A stretch of 11,464 bases of DNA, from positions 1 to 11,464 of the forward strand of contig JAOXYB010052923.1 in the NCBI GenBank assembly GCA_028565635.1. The letters are read 5' to 3'. Of the stretch, positions 1 through 7,784 are shown piece after piece (position 1 is the first letter of the stretch; every line of letters starts with the position of its first letter). Under the pieces are notes generated by a model that was not told the DNA's origin, did not search any database, and saw nothing but the letters and a program-made list of their open reading frames with translations. The position numbers and the translations under genes are program-made. Origin of the DNA: Phoronis ovalis (Eukaryota; Phoronida; Phoronidae).

Positions 1-53
1 TCCCGAAATACATGTAGATACCCTGTGTAAAATTAACAACTGTAATGTTTTAG

Positions 54-287
54 GAATTTGCATGGAGGGAATTGGTTGTATCATTGCGGGGGCTTTCGGA
101 AGCGGTAATGGTTCCACATCCTACAGTGGAAACATTGGAGCAATTAGCATTACTAAAGTTGGCAGCAGAAGAGTCATACAGGTTGGGGGACTGTTGATGT
201 TGGTGTTGTCCGTTATTGGAAAGTTTGGGGCTCTATTTGTGACTATACCAGACCCTATCATCGGGGGTGTAATCATGGTTTTGTTTG
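54..287 (+). CDS. SLC23A (SVCT-like): SLC23-family nucleobase/ascorbate transporter, exon A of the 3' half (partial gene)
   Basis: This is the first of five visible exons of a sodium-dependent ascorbate or nucleobase transporter (SLC23/NAT/NCS2 family), a multi-pass plasma-membrane protein. The upstream intron ends in TAG at 51-53 and the frame is open through 287, where GTGAGT begins. The peptide starts [13 protein letters not shown] and contains [10 protein letters not shown], then the family signature N-x-G-x4-T as NIGAISIT, then [10 protein letters not shown] hydrophobic helix follows ([17 protein letters not shown]), then PDPIIGG. The segment matches the second half of SVCT1/SVCT2, which are about 600 residues long. 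Both junctions are phase 1, so the exon is a multiple of three (234 bp). The ATG at 62 is internal and is not a start codon. The residue before the signature Asn is Gly, where the family normally has Q, E or P. The family is certain; which paralogue this is, and its substrate, are inferred. Confidence 0.95.
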
Positions 288-875
288 GTGAGTTTCCTAC
301 TGTTAATTTGCATTTGAGCTGGTTAGCACGTTATGCAAAATATTCGACCATCAACAAGACAAGACTGTAAAATGTACAAAACTTTATCTCTCAACACTGC
401 ACTTTAAATACCTATGTGGCGCGGTCCCGTCCCCTGGATGTAAAAGAATCATTGACGACAAACATCATCCTGGGAGAGTGACCACGTTCAGTGCCAGTAG
501 AAATTTGATTGGTTAATTGAAAAAATGGTTAACTGATTTATTATACCTCAAATGAACAATTTTAACCACTAAACAAAACAGCTAGTTAATATAATTTGTC
601 CGTTCTGAAAAAAAAACACATGTATGTGTAACCATTCACAAAACAGTTAGCAAATATTGCTATATCCATAAGGTAACTTCGGTCTGGCTTAACAACGATT
701 TTCGTAGGAACAGCAATTTCGCGACGCTGCTCCGATTTCTTGGCTGTGTTCTTGATAACACAATACCATCTTAGGCCTTCCCGTGAGGTATGGTCAAGTA
801 TCCTTTACTTATAAGCATTAGTTTCATTTTCGTAACTTGTAAAATCTGTTTAACATCAGGTTCTGTTTATTGTAG
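288..875 (+). other. Intron A of the SLC23 gene
   Basis: This is a GTGAGT...TTTATTGTAG intron, phase 1, 588 bp long. Most of it is AT-rich sequence with nothing I can name. The exception is 689-801, where a decayed copy of downstream transporter coding sequence is seen (separate entry). Confidence 0.9.
689..801 (+). pseudogene. Decayed, apparently intron-less SLC23 fragment inside the SLC23 gene's own intron
   Basis: Bases 734-768 match 1960-1994 of the functional exon C at 29 of 35 positions and encode FLGCVLDNTIP, against [12 protein letters not shown] in the exon. Just upstream, 689-709 reads LTTIFVG in another frame, matching the STSMFVGG region. Just downstream, a stop (TAG, 772-774) and broken frames surround a REERG-like stretch ending GMVKY at 787-801. 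That stretch corresponds to EERGIVQW, which lies in exon D of the working gene. In the working gene these two parts are separated by an 1831-bp intron; here they are contiguous. The copy has at least one frame shift, one in-frame stop and about 22 extra bases (710-733). It is in sense orientation. I infer a fragment of a retrocopy, or of a paralogue lacking that intron. Confidence 0.7.
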
Positions 876-1025
876 GTATGATTATATCTGTGGGACTATC
901 AAATCTCCAGTTTGTGGATCTTAATTCATCAAGGAATCTGTTTATCCTTGGATTTTCATTTTTTTTTGGATTTACACTGCCACAGTGGGTCACTAGTTCA
1001 GCAAATAGTGGTGTCATCAATACAA
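876..1025 (+). CDS. SLC23A (SVCT-like): SLC23-family transporter, exon B
   Basis: The acceptor TTTATTGTAG ends at 875 and the donor GTAAGA starts at 1026. Both junctions are phase 1 and the exon is 150 bp. The first two bases complete the Gly codon begun at 287. The peptide is a near-textbook SVCT segment: [19 protein letters not shown], then [19 protein letters not shown], then [12 protein letters not shown]. In the family these are the last-but-one transmembrane helices and the loop between them; SNLQFxDxNSSRNL is strongly conserved in animal SLC23 proteins. There are no stops or shifts, so this is an intact exon. Confidence 0.95.
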
Positions 1026-1899
1026 GTAAGAACGATTGCACATCAATAATGTAGTTTTATTTTTGTTGAAAATTTATCTTTCTCAAAAGTGTGAAGTATA
1101 TGAAAAGCTCAAACTCAGCGGAGTACAAATATATTTAAACAATCATATCATAGGTACCAAATATGGGTACTTCTTAATACATTCTTAAAAAGCTGTTTGT
1201 TTTAACGAGCAAGATAAACCTTTCTATTCAATTCAGTTTTAATATGTTTTGGAATTTACTTCTTGAATTCCTCACAATTACAGAAACGGTTGACCAAGGG
1301 GATACAAATTTTCCTCAGTTTTTTTGTAGTAAACTCACATTCATTTTTGATATGAAGCTTCGTGTTTTCTAGTATCTGTTTTTATACTAATAAATGAAAA
1401 TTATGGATGGTTTACGATTAGCAACCAACCTCAGATATAAACTCGTGGTTAATCGTGGCAATGGTCCCAACCTATTATCTCAGCAGATAAGTACAAGGCA
1501 CACATATACATGATCATATATTAAATAACACATTTTATTTCGTTTAAAACTTGTCAGAAGGCATCGTGTACATATATGCATTTTTGGAAAGCATGTGAGA
1601 TTGAGTTGTGACTTTTTCGAGATTTTTTACCATGGGAAACACATTTTTGCGCTGAATATGCTTGAATTTTACCTTAAACAAACATCAATAAAAATTATTT
1701 TAAGAAACACATCCTTTCAAATGTATACACGTGAATGTACTTCATATTTTAGTAAAACGAATTATAACACATTCTATACTTCCATAAACAAATCGTATAT
1801 TTTATGTGTTATTCAAATAATTCATACAGAGTTAATTAGTTGAAACCATTGCGTGGGCAAGTAGTTAATGTAAATTACGCTCCGCCGCTTTGTTTTCAG
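1026..1899 (+). other. Intron B of the SLC23 gene
   Basis: This is an 874-bp GTAAGA...TTTTCAG intron, phase 1. It is AT-rich and no coding relic or transposon could be named in it. A small imperfect inverted repeat around 1417-1456 (ACGATTA...ACCA against TGGTTAATCGT) is the only local structure I noticed. Confidence 0.9.
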
Positions 1900-1995
1900 A
1901 TGTTCCTGTATTGGATCAGCTTTTGACTGTGTTATGCAGTACAAGTATGTTTGTGGGTGGATTCGTCGGCTTTGTTCTGGACAACACAATACCAG
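1900..1995 (+). CDS. SLC23A (SVCT-like): SLC23-family transporter, exon C
   Basis: This 96-bp exon lies between the TTTGTTTTCAG acceptor (ending 1899) and the GTATAA donor (starting 1996), phase 1 at both ends. The Asn codon is split across the previous junction. The peptide reads [18 protein letters not shown] and then [15 protein letters not shown]. It aligns with the ILEVDQIL...TTEMFVGG...LDNTVPG part of vertebrate SVCT1. It holds the last predicted membrane helix and the conserved LDNTIPG turn leading to the cytoplasmic tail. This exon is the closest relative of the broken copy at 689-801. Confidence 0.95.
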
Positions 1996-2010
1996 GTATA
2001 AATTGCATTA

Positions 2011-2018
2011 ATATTTAA
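2011..2018. repeat. Target-site duplication, left copy
   Basis: ATATTTAA here is repeated exactly at 2349-2356, on the other side of the TIR element. An 8-bp duplication is the mark left by insertion of certain cut-and-paste DNA transposons. Confidence 0.85.
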
Positions 2019-2348
2019 CCCGGGGGGCAGTCAATATAAAAGTGGGTACCCATGTTCCAACATGGCTTTTCAATAAAGCCCCTAACGAAGTAAAATTCTG
2101 CAAAAAATACACCCCGAAGGAAGTCAGTTTTTTGAAAAAAATACACCCTTAAGGAAGTGACTTTGGGAAAAAAACACTCCTAACGAAGTGGCACACTTCC
2201 AAAAACACACCCCTTTTTGTGATTTTAGCAAAAAAACAGACCCTATGCGCGTAACACGCGTTACGCACCGGCGGTTCGAAAAACATACCCTTTCACGCAA
2301 ACTTTTGTTGGAACATGCGTACCCACTTTCATATTGACTGCCCCCGGG
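2019..2348. mobile_element. 330-bp non-autonomous TIR element (MITE) with internal ~33-bp repeats
   Basis: The ends are inverted copies about 43-44 bp long. The left end begins CCCGGGGGGCAGTCAATAT and ends with GTTCCAACA near 2062; the right end carries the reverse complement, with one single-base gap and two mismatches. Perfect 8-bp duplications of ATATTTAA flank it. The interior is a degenerate tandem array: GAAGT ends at 2091, 2124, 2158 and 2189 (steps of 33, 34 and 31), each preceded by an A-run and a TACACCC-like block. At least two more worn units follow to about 2290. No transposase is encoded. An 8-bp duplication occurs in hAT, P, Merlin and a few other superfamilies, so the superfamily is not settled. 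Confidence 0.85.
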
Positions 2349-2356
2349 ATATTTAA
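2349..2356. repeat. Target-site duplication, right copy
   Basis: An exact second copy of ATATTTAA (first copy 2011-2018), immediately outside the right terminal inverted repeat. Confidence 0.85.
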
Positions 2357-2453
2357 GGAATCGAAGAACAAAAAACACTATTATTTGATTATAATTTTCT
2401 TTATAAATTATCAAAATCAAATTGAAGAGATAAAAATATAAAAGTATACATTT

Positions 2454-2965
2454 TTTAATAGGTTATACTTCAGTGTTAATGAATCCAAAGACAAAATGTT
2501 GAAAATAATTCTCATGATCTGATAAACGTCCATGTGTTTTTTCGAATTTTAATATTTAGAAACCTTTGCACATACAAAGCTGAAACTTAGCAAACATTAT
2601 CTGAACACATATGTCTACAAAAACATGTCTCAAATTTTCCTTAGTTTAAAAGTTATGTTAGGATTTTGTCGATTTTAATCTGACCGTTAATTTAAAATAT
2701 CATAACTTTTCAGCACAGTAATATTTTAAAAATCTGAGACACCTTTTTTAGATACAAATGTATATGTGAGTAGCTCATATGTACAGTTTCATATCTGTAA
2801 GTACAGGGGTTTTTGTCCTAATTTTTTTAAAAATAAAATTTAAAAAAAAAATCCCCAAAATGACCTTTATCAGGTCATATTATTAAATTCGAATTATTTA
2901 ACATCAGGATTTGAGAAATTTGGAGTATTAACTTTTTTATGTGAAATTTAATACATCCTACTAAA
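2454..2965. repeat. Long imperfect inverted repeat (foldback), about 510 bp
   Basis: The two halves pair in order over many blocks separated by small indels. TTTAATAGG at 2454-2462 pairs with CCTACTAAA at 2957-2965. GTTAAT...TCCAAA near 2475-2489 pairs with its complement near 2922-2936. ATGATCTGATAAA at 2514-2526 pairs with TTTATCAGGTCAT at 2866-2878. TGAAACT at 2581-2587 pairs with AGTTTCA at 2785-2791. The innermost pair is AAAAGTTATG at 2648-2657 with CATAACTTTT at 2701-2710. The right arm is about 60 bp longer than the left. It encodes no protein. It is probably an old foldback MITE, or two head-to-head copies of one repeat. As part of an intron it would be transcribed and could fold into double-stranded RNA. 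Confidence 0.7.
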
Positions 2966-3033
2966 CACACACAATCAACTTCATCGCACATGTGTGCCAG
3001 AATATGTTAGCTTCATACATTCTACGCAACAAG

Positions 3034-3360
3034 GTTACTTAGGGACTGGTCAGAATTTATTTGTGGGTAACGATTTATATTTTGGAGGTGTGTAAATCGA
3101 GGGTAGCTATTTTATATAACTTTTAATGCAGTAACTTAAAAATATCAATTCATGATCACCGATCACGTACATGAGTTGGAAGAATCGTGCTGTTGGCTTA
3201 GGCATGAAAAAGGATATATAGTTATTAATGAGTACAGTTTAAAATTAAGCAGAGTCCGACTAGTAGGAAAAAGACAGTTGAGCAAGAAGGAATGCACCGG
3301 GACCGCTGATATTTTTTTCATTACCCTTTTGATTTAATGATTGATCCCCTGTCCCTGTAA
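3034..3360. mobile_element. Possible third, badly decayed inverted-repeat element
   Basis: TTACTTAGGGACTGGTCAG at the left (3034 onward) and, in reverse complement, TTACAGGGACAGGGGATC at the right (ending near 3360) share the GGGAC-GG core. A GGGTAA block follows further in on each side. No target duplication was found and similarity between the arms is modest, so this is only a candidate. Confidence 0.3.
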
Positions 3361-3826
3361 AAAATTAACAAAATTCACAGAGTAAAAGTAAGGTGAAAAT
3401 CCATAGGAATAAAAAAAACTCTCCGTTTCCATCATTGTCGAAATAAAACGTCACCCAGTGTTGGACCTAGTGAATAATCAGGATATGTATTCACGTGGTA
3501 CGTGGTGAGATATTCCTCTATAGTGTTTTGTAATGTAGTTTCCGAAAGCACTCATTTAAAGTATGGAGAGCTGATCGTATCGCACTGGAGAACGCTATCC
3601 ACCATTCATAATTAGTAATCGCTAGTGACGCCCTGTCTTGATGGATCATACCACACACAAAAAAAGTCCAAATAAGGACGCATGTAATTGCTTCTTCCGG
3701 CTAAATTAAAATCCAACGAGTGTGGTACAACGATTATTAAGTCGCCTTATATTAACATGCATTATAAGCTGATACCACGTCCAGTTTTAACATAAACTAA
3801 AATATTACTTCACTTCTTTCACTAAG

Positions 3827-3937
3827 GTACGGATGAAGAGCGTGGTATTGTTCAGTGGCGCAGTCAGATGTCAGATATGACGGTAGAAGAAGAAGCAGAA
3901 CATAAAAAAGCGCTTAAAGTTTATGATCTTCCATTTG
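3827..3937 (+). CDS. SLC23A (SVCT-like): SLC23-family transporter, exon D
   Basis: This 111-bp exon runs from after CACTAAG (3826) to the GTAAGT donor at 3938, phase 1 at both ends. The peptide starts GTDEERGIVQWRSQ. An acidic, variable linker follows (MSDMTVEEEAEHKK), then ALKVYDLPFG. EERGxxxW directly after LDNTIPG and the YD/N-x-PxG motif before the C-terminal tail are both typical of SVCT proteins. The region is cytoplasmic in the family. The ATG at 3868 is internal. Confidence 0.95.
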
Positions 3938-5345
3938 GTAAGTATCACAGCAATTGTATAAGTAGCAAGCATTGCATAGGGCTTGAAGATGAGCAACAGT
4001 TACCCCACATTAATATTTCGGCGACATTTGTGATAAAATACAAAAATTGGTTTGCAGTCTCAACTTAGATTAATTTGCTGACAAACATATTAAAATTACA
4101 TGTGAGAAACATCAATAGCACGCGCGTAGTCATTCACATGCAACATACACGTCATCAGCCACTTAGACTTATAATATACTTAAAGAGACAACATGTATTC
4201 AATAAAACACTCACATATGAAGTCAGCTGAACATTACTTTCCATGACTGTGTCAGAAATTTAAACAATGAAAGCAGTAGACTGTGTCGTACTTGATCGAC
4301 TTTAGTAATGCCTTTGACAAGGTGTCCCACCAACGTTTATTAACAATAATTCAACCTTAGGATCTGAAACAACATACATGAATAGCTGACTTCATAAACT
4401 TAGTCAGATATGCCTATTTCAGTTAATGCTATTATTTACAATGTTCCTGGGTGATATTTACTACTAAATGTAAGGTAGCTGTATATAACAATGCTCGCTA
4501 AATTACTCTTTAATATCGTTCTTTTACAGCAAACACTTGTCTAGCGTATTTTAATGTTAACACTAAAACACTTTTGGTTTATTACTTTACAATCTAGTAT
4601 AAGTACAGTATAAGGATGCTCATTTATCATACATGTATTCAGAAAATAGCGAACATCAGTTTCACAAAACATGTGATTTACAACATGCTTCCAATTCTTC
4701 TGTAACTAGACGTAAATAAACTAACCAGAGAATACATTTCAAATGATTTACTCTTGTTTCTTATTGTGATAACTACATGGCTATCATAATTATTTAAAAA
4801 ATAAAACCATAAATTTTGAATTTCTGCACTAGTTCGAGTCTGCGATTTACTCTCAAATTGTACTCATCAGGTAGCAGTTTCTGGCCTGCCACAAGGTACG
4901 ATAGTTGAACCATTGCTTTTCTTTATTTATATCAAGGATATCATCAATAACATCTCAGTGAAATAGTATGGCAATCAGCTGCCATATTTATTTACCAATA
5001 TTACAGCAAGTACAACTTCAGGGTATATAACGTCACTCGTAAAAACAGCGAAACGTGACACATTGGCTGTTAAGAAAACACTTCATTTAAAGATCCAACA
5101 TGGCTTACTGAAAATCAGTCTCCACTAACACATATTCCTGTCGACTCACGCACGCGCAGCAATCATCCATTCAAGTTCAATAAATTTCTTGTCAGAAAAA
5201 AACCTGTGTCTTACTACAGAAGGAGTGTCAAACACCTCTTTTCAGTGACTGGCACAGCCCATTATATCCAAGCTCTGTGGGTAATGTTATTGGAAGACTT
5301 GAAACGTATTATATTGAGGATACTATTTTTAAAATTACTTTTTAG
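3938..5345 (+). other. Intron D of the SLC23 gene
   Basis: This is a 1408-bp phase 1 intron (GTAAGT...CTTTTTAG). From about 4210 onward much of it is a decayed non-LTR retrotransposon (separate entry). Bases 3938-4209 show nothing I can identify. Confidence 0.9.
4210..5290 (+). mobile_element. Decayed non-LTR retrotransposon (LINE) reverse transcriptase fragment
   Basis: DFSNAFDKVSHQRLL at 4298-4342 is the first catalytic palm motif of LINE reverse transcriptases of the CR1/L2/jockey kind. It is preceded, one base out of frame, by VDCVVLD. VAVSGLPQGTIVEPLLFFIY at 4871-4930 is the next conserved block (SGVPQGSVLGPLLF type) and continues IKDIINNIS. In intact elements these blocks are roughly 70-80 residues apart. 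Here they are about 530 bp apart, so some 350-400 bp (about 4430-4830) looks like a later insertion or diverged filler. The FADD box is not recognisable. A RSNHPFKFNKFLV-like stretch near 5154-5193 resembles the C-terminal tail of such ORF2 proteins. Many stops and shifts show it is dead. It lies in the same sense as the host gene. The end points are approximate. Confidence 0.8.
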
Positions 5346-5500
5346 GAATGGAGACCATCAGAAAAATAGCTTGTTTTCGCTACATTCCAGTCTGTCCGAC
5401 GTTTAGTGGTTTTTGTGGTAAAGGAGGTAAAACTGACAGGAGTTGCGCACCCCCTGTTAAATCAGAGAAAACCTGTGTATACAAAACCACGCAGGTATAA
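5346..5500 (+). CDS. SLC23A (SVCT-like): SLC23-family transporter, terminal coding exon E
   Basis: This exon starts after CTTTTTAG (5345), completes the Gly codon begun at 3937, and ends at TAA 5498-5500. The peptide begins GMETIRKIACFRYIPVCPTF and continues SGFCGKGG, matching the GM-I-K----YIP-CP-F-GF block that closes the membrane-proximal tail in SVCT1 and SVCT2. The remaining tail is short, basic and cysteine-containing and ends -TTQV. That fits a class I PDZ ligand (T/S-x-hydrophobic at the C-terminus), as does the end of vertebrate SVCT1. The five visible exons encode about 248 residues, the expected size for the C-terminal two fifths of the family. Confidence 0.95.
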
Positions 5501-6220
5501 ATTCTCGAAACTGTTTTCTATGTATTCTATTAATAGCATTAGGCATTAAGCCATTTTGTTATGTGTGCGTACGCGTATATGCAAATTCCCGTTATCAGTT
5601 TGGTGTAGCTGATTGTAACGTATAGGCATTGTGTAACACAACGGATGTTCCAATTCACCATTTATGAATATTATAATTATAATGATGTGTTCACTGGATA
5701 GTGTTGACTGAAGGTGAAGGTCATATTCAAATTAGCAGTTGTGTGGTACAATTGTACATGTTCATTTGTAGCAATTTCAAGTGCTTCTTGTCGGAAATAC
5801 AGAATTATAAAAGCGATTTAATTTGTTTGTAAAATCTGTTTTCTTTTCGTAACATTCCAGTAAAATCGCTTACGATGGTTGCAATGCTTTGTTAATTTTT
5901 GTTACAAAAATTTGCATTACATATAAAGAGGTTTACGAAAAAATCGGAACTGCGCGCACTGTGTCATGAGTAATCACAAAATAATGTTACGAAATTTCAA
6001 ATATCTTCCAGTCCGTATTCTCCTAAAATAATTGTTACTTATATTCGTCAAAGGTAAATTCAACACATTATAATTATGTACAACACAATGTTTTGAAAGG
6101 TCAGAGTGTCGGGAAAAGTTACTAGTTAGTCACTAAATGTGTGTCCATTGCTTTAATAGCTAATTTAGATTATTACTATAGTCTATATTTCATAGTGAAT
6201 AAAGAACCGGTTTTTGCCGC
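5501..6220 (+). other. Likely 3' UTR of the SLC23 gene
   Basis: AT-rich non-coding sequence follows the stop. The first canonical AATAAA on this strand is at 6198-6203, with a G/T-rich stretch (GGTTTTTG) about 10 bases beyond it. TATAAA variants lie earlier, near 5806 and 5922, and could be used instead. The true cleavage site cannot be read from sequence alone. Confidence 0.45.
6198..6203 (+). terminator. Candidate polyadenylation signal AATAAA
   Basis: This is the first exact AATAAA downstream of the SLC23 stop codon, about 700 bp after it. It is a plausible but unproven 3' end. Confidence 0.4.
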
Positions 6221-7495
6221 GGGCGATAACTTCATGAAAAGCGAAAAGTCCACTAAAACACATGAAATAGGGAAAGAAACATAATATGAATTAGTGAATT
6301 ATGAAGTTTGCAATAGACTGTTTCTCACATACAAATGTTAAAAGTACTCGGTGACACTTTCACATTGATAGACAGTATTCTCACCAGATGTCGCAGCGTA
6401 CAGCTATGTGGGTATAAGTACTTTAGGGTTTGATTTTGTTTCAAACTATTATTTGTATAAAATGAGTATACAGCGATAAATGTATACACTATATACAGGA
6501 CAACTTTTAAATGCACTTGCAATTGTACTTGGGAAATCAGTCCCTTTAACACATTTTCCTGATAGGTTTGGCAAGTAAACATACAAATCTATAATATAAT
6601 TTCGCTACCGGGATTGGACCTGTTATCTTTAAGATTTTTGTTTTGCTTGACGATGCATTCTGCAAAAATACCTCTCTGACGCTGTCACGTCAGTGTGTCT
6701 CTTTTGTTTTTATGCTATAATCGGATACTGGATTATCGCGTTTCCTATCCTTCTGACCATTTGTTATTGATAATCTTTTCATCACTCATTAATATTACTC
6801 GTTATTCGGATCACCTCGGCCGTGTTGCGCTAATAAACTAGTAGTACACTCAGCGAGCTCGAGAACATCTGAATATCTTCTATTATTTAGAGAAATCAAG
6901 GGGGAGGACAGGAAATCAGTCTAGGATCATTGCAAGTTTTGACCCCGCAGAATGGCATAAGATGTGATTGCTGATTATTATTTTTATAAGGAAATACGTA
7001 TCACAAATTACGTTGCTGCATATATACGGTTGCCATACATCAGAGAGCATGTGTAGTCATGTAATGCTGTTCGTCAAATTTTTTATTGTGTATTATATCG
7101 ATAAAGTCGTACAATAATAAATTAACACCAAAAACATACAAAAATAAAAATTGCATCGAACAAGAATAAATATATGGTAGCGAGATCTATTGGATGTCGC
7201 CATTTAGGGTATGAAATAGTATTTGTACTTGTGCACGACTTCAATTTATGGAAACCTACGTCATGCAACAACAGATACCAAAATATTCAAAAACTTTATT
7301 ATACATTATTCTAGAGATATACAACTAAACTAACAAAATAACATAACAATGAACCTAGAATGTTGAAAATGGGCTGTTTGACTAGACAGTTCAATAACAA
7401 ACTTTCAGAGGTGGTCGACATCCTACTTGACTTGACACTCAACTAACTGCTTATTTGAACTCTATAATATTTTCACAATAGTACCTTGGAGGTTT
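6221..7495. other. Gene-poor AT-rich stretch
   Basis: I found no exon with splice sites and no named repeat here. A faint tRNA-like 3' half on the minus strand near 6600-6640 is too weak to call. If the second + strand gene has upstream exons in this window, they would have to lie here or between 8432 and 8849. Confidence 0.4.
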
Positions 7496-7743
7496 ATCAT
7501 GAATATAATGTTAAAAAAACACTGAGCGTACTTTCCATCTCCCTATTTCCATAGCAGTTTCAGGGTCACAATCAGTACGAAATGCTGCTGCAGCACTGTC
7601 GGGTGAAAAGACTTGGTAGAATACCCCTGATTAATGGAACCATCCTCTTTAATGACATTATTAACAATGGTAGTGATAGCCGAACTGATAAGAGCACTAT
7701 TCTGAATGGCTAATAAATACATTTTAAAACATGTTGCAGGATC
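7496..7743 (-). pseudogene. Relic of a tyrosine-recombinase transposase (Crypton/DIRS-type), C-terminal part
   Basis: Read on the minus strand, 7611 down to 7496 encodes FSPDSAAAAFRTDCDPETAM, then EIGRWKVRSVFF, a stop (7511-7513), then HYIHD. This follows the C-terminal signature of tyrosine recombinases: a FSPHSTR-like box II with alanine-rich helix, a GxW motif, and a final Tyr in VFxxHYxH. Upstream, in another frame, 7743 to about 7630 reads DPATCFKMYL and then ALISSAITTIVNNVIKEDG. That fits the CP-x-x-CLxxYL and S-x-x-T-I--x-V----GI segments that come before box II. One frame shift, an in-frame stop, apparent loss of the HxxR residues and a shortened middle show it is inactive. Crypton versus DIRS/Ngaro cannot be decided from this piece. 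Confidence 0.6.
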
Positions 7744-7784
7744 TTATATTGACTCACAAAACCAGACCTATCATGTATCACTGG

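Larger units (their letters stand above)
1996..3826 (+). other. Intron C of the SLC23 gene
   Basis: This is an 1831-bp phase 1 intron (GTATAA...CACTAAG). More than half of it is mobile-element material: a TIR element at 2019-2348, a long imperfect hairpin at 2454-2965 and a weaker inverted-repeat candidate at 3034-3360. From about 3361 to 3826 I see nothing recognisable apart from short local repeats such as GTGGTACGTGGTG near 3495. Confidence 0.9.

Noticed and set aside
503-525. SRNL-like peptide in intron A resembling the NSSRNLF part of exon B
   Set aside because: Only about five matching residues and no flanking similarity; too short to call a second relic exon.
856-1041. Minus-strand open stretch over exon B
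   Set aside because: Antisense shadow of the well-supported SLC23 exon.
1595-1843. 82-codon open stretch in intron B
   Set aside because: AT-rich, low-complexity composition, no motif, lies wholly inside an intron between well-supported exons; consistent with chance.
2068-2290. CRISPR-like regular repeats, about 33 bp
   Set aside because: The units are imperfect tandem repeats without unique spacers, inside a TIR-bounded element in an animal intron.
2124-2420. 98-codon minus-strand open stretch
   Set aside because: It runs through the repeats and end of the TIR element at 2019-2348; the peptide simply reflects the repeat units.
3152-3337. 61-codon open stretch in intron C
   Set aside because: No motif, no splice context, inside a possible old repeat.
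5206-5406. 66-codon + strand open stretch crossing into exon E
   Set aside because: It is in a different frame from the exon E protein. Its first part overlaps the LINE tail relic, and the rest is a shadow.
6325-6582. 85-codon minus-strand open stretch
   Set aside because: No recognised motif, AT-rich and no splice or promoter context.
6600-6645. tRNA-like 3' half on the minus strand (GGTCCAATCCCGGTAGCGA)
   Set aside because: The T-loop is degenerate, no A box or 5' half could be aligned, and no SINE body or target duplication was seen.
7280-7300. Minus-strand AATAAAG signal downstream of the recombinase relic
   Set aside because: Such hexamers are common by chance in this AT-rich DNA and there is no live gene for it to serve.
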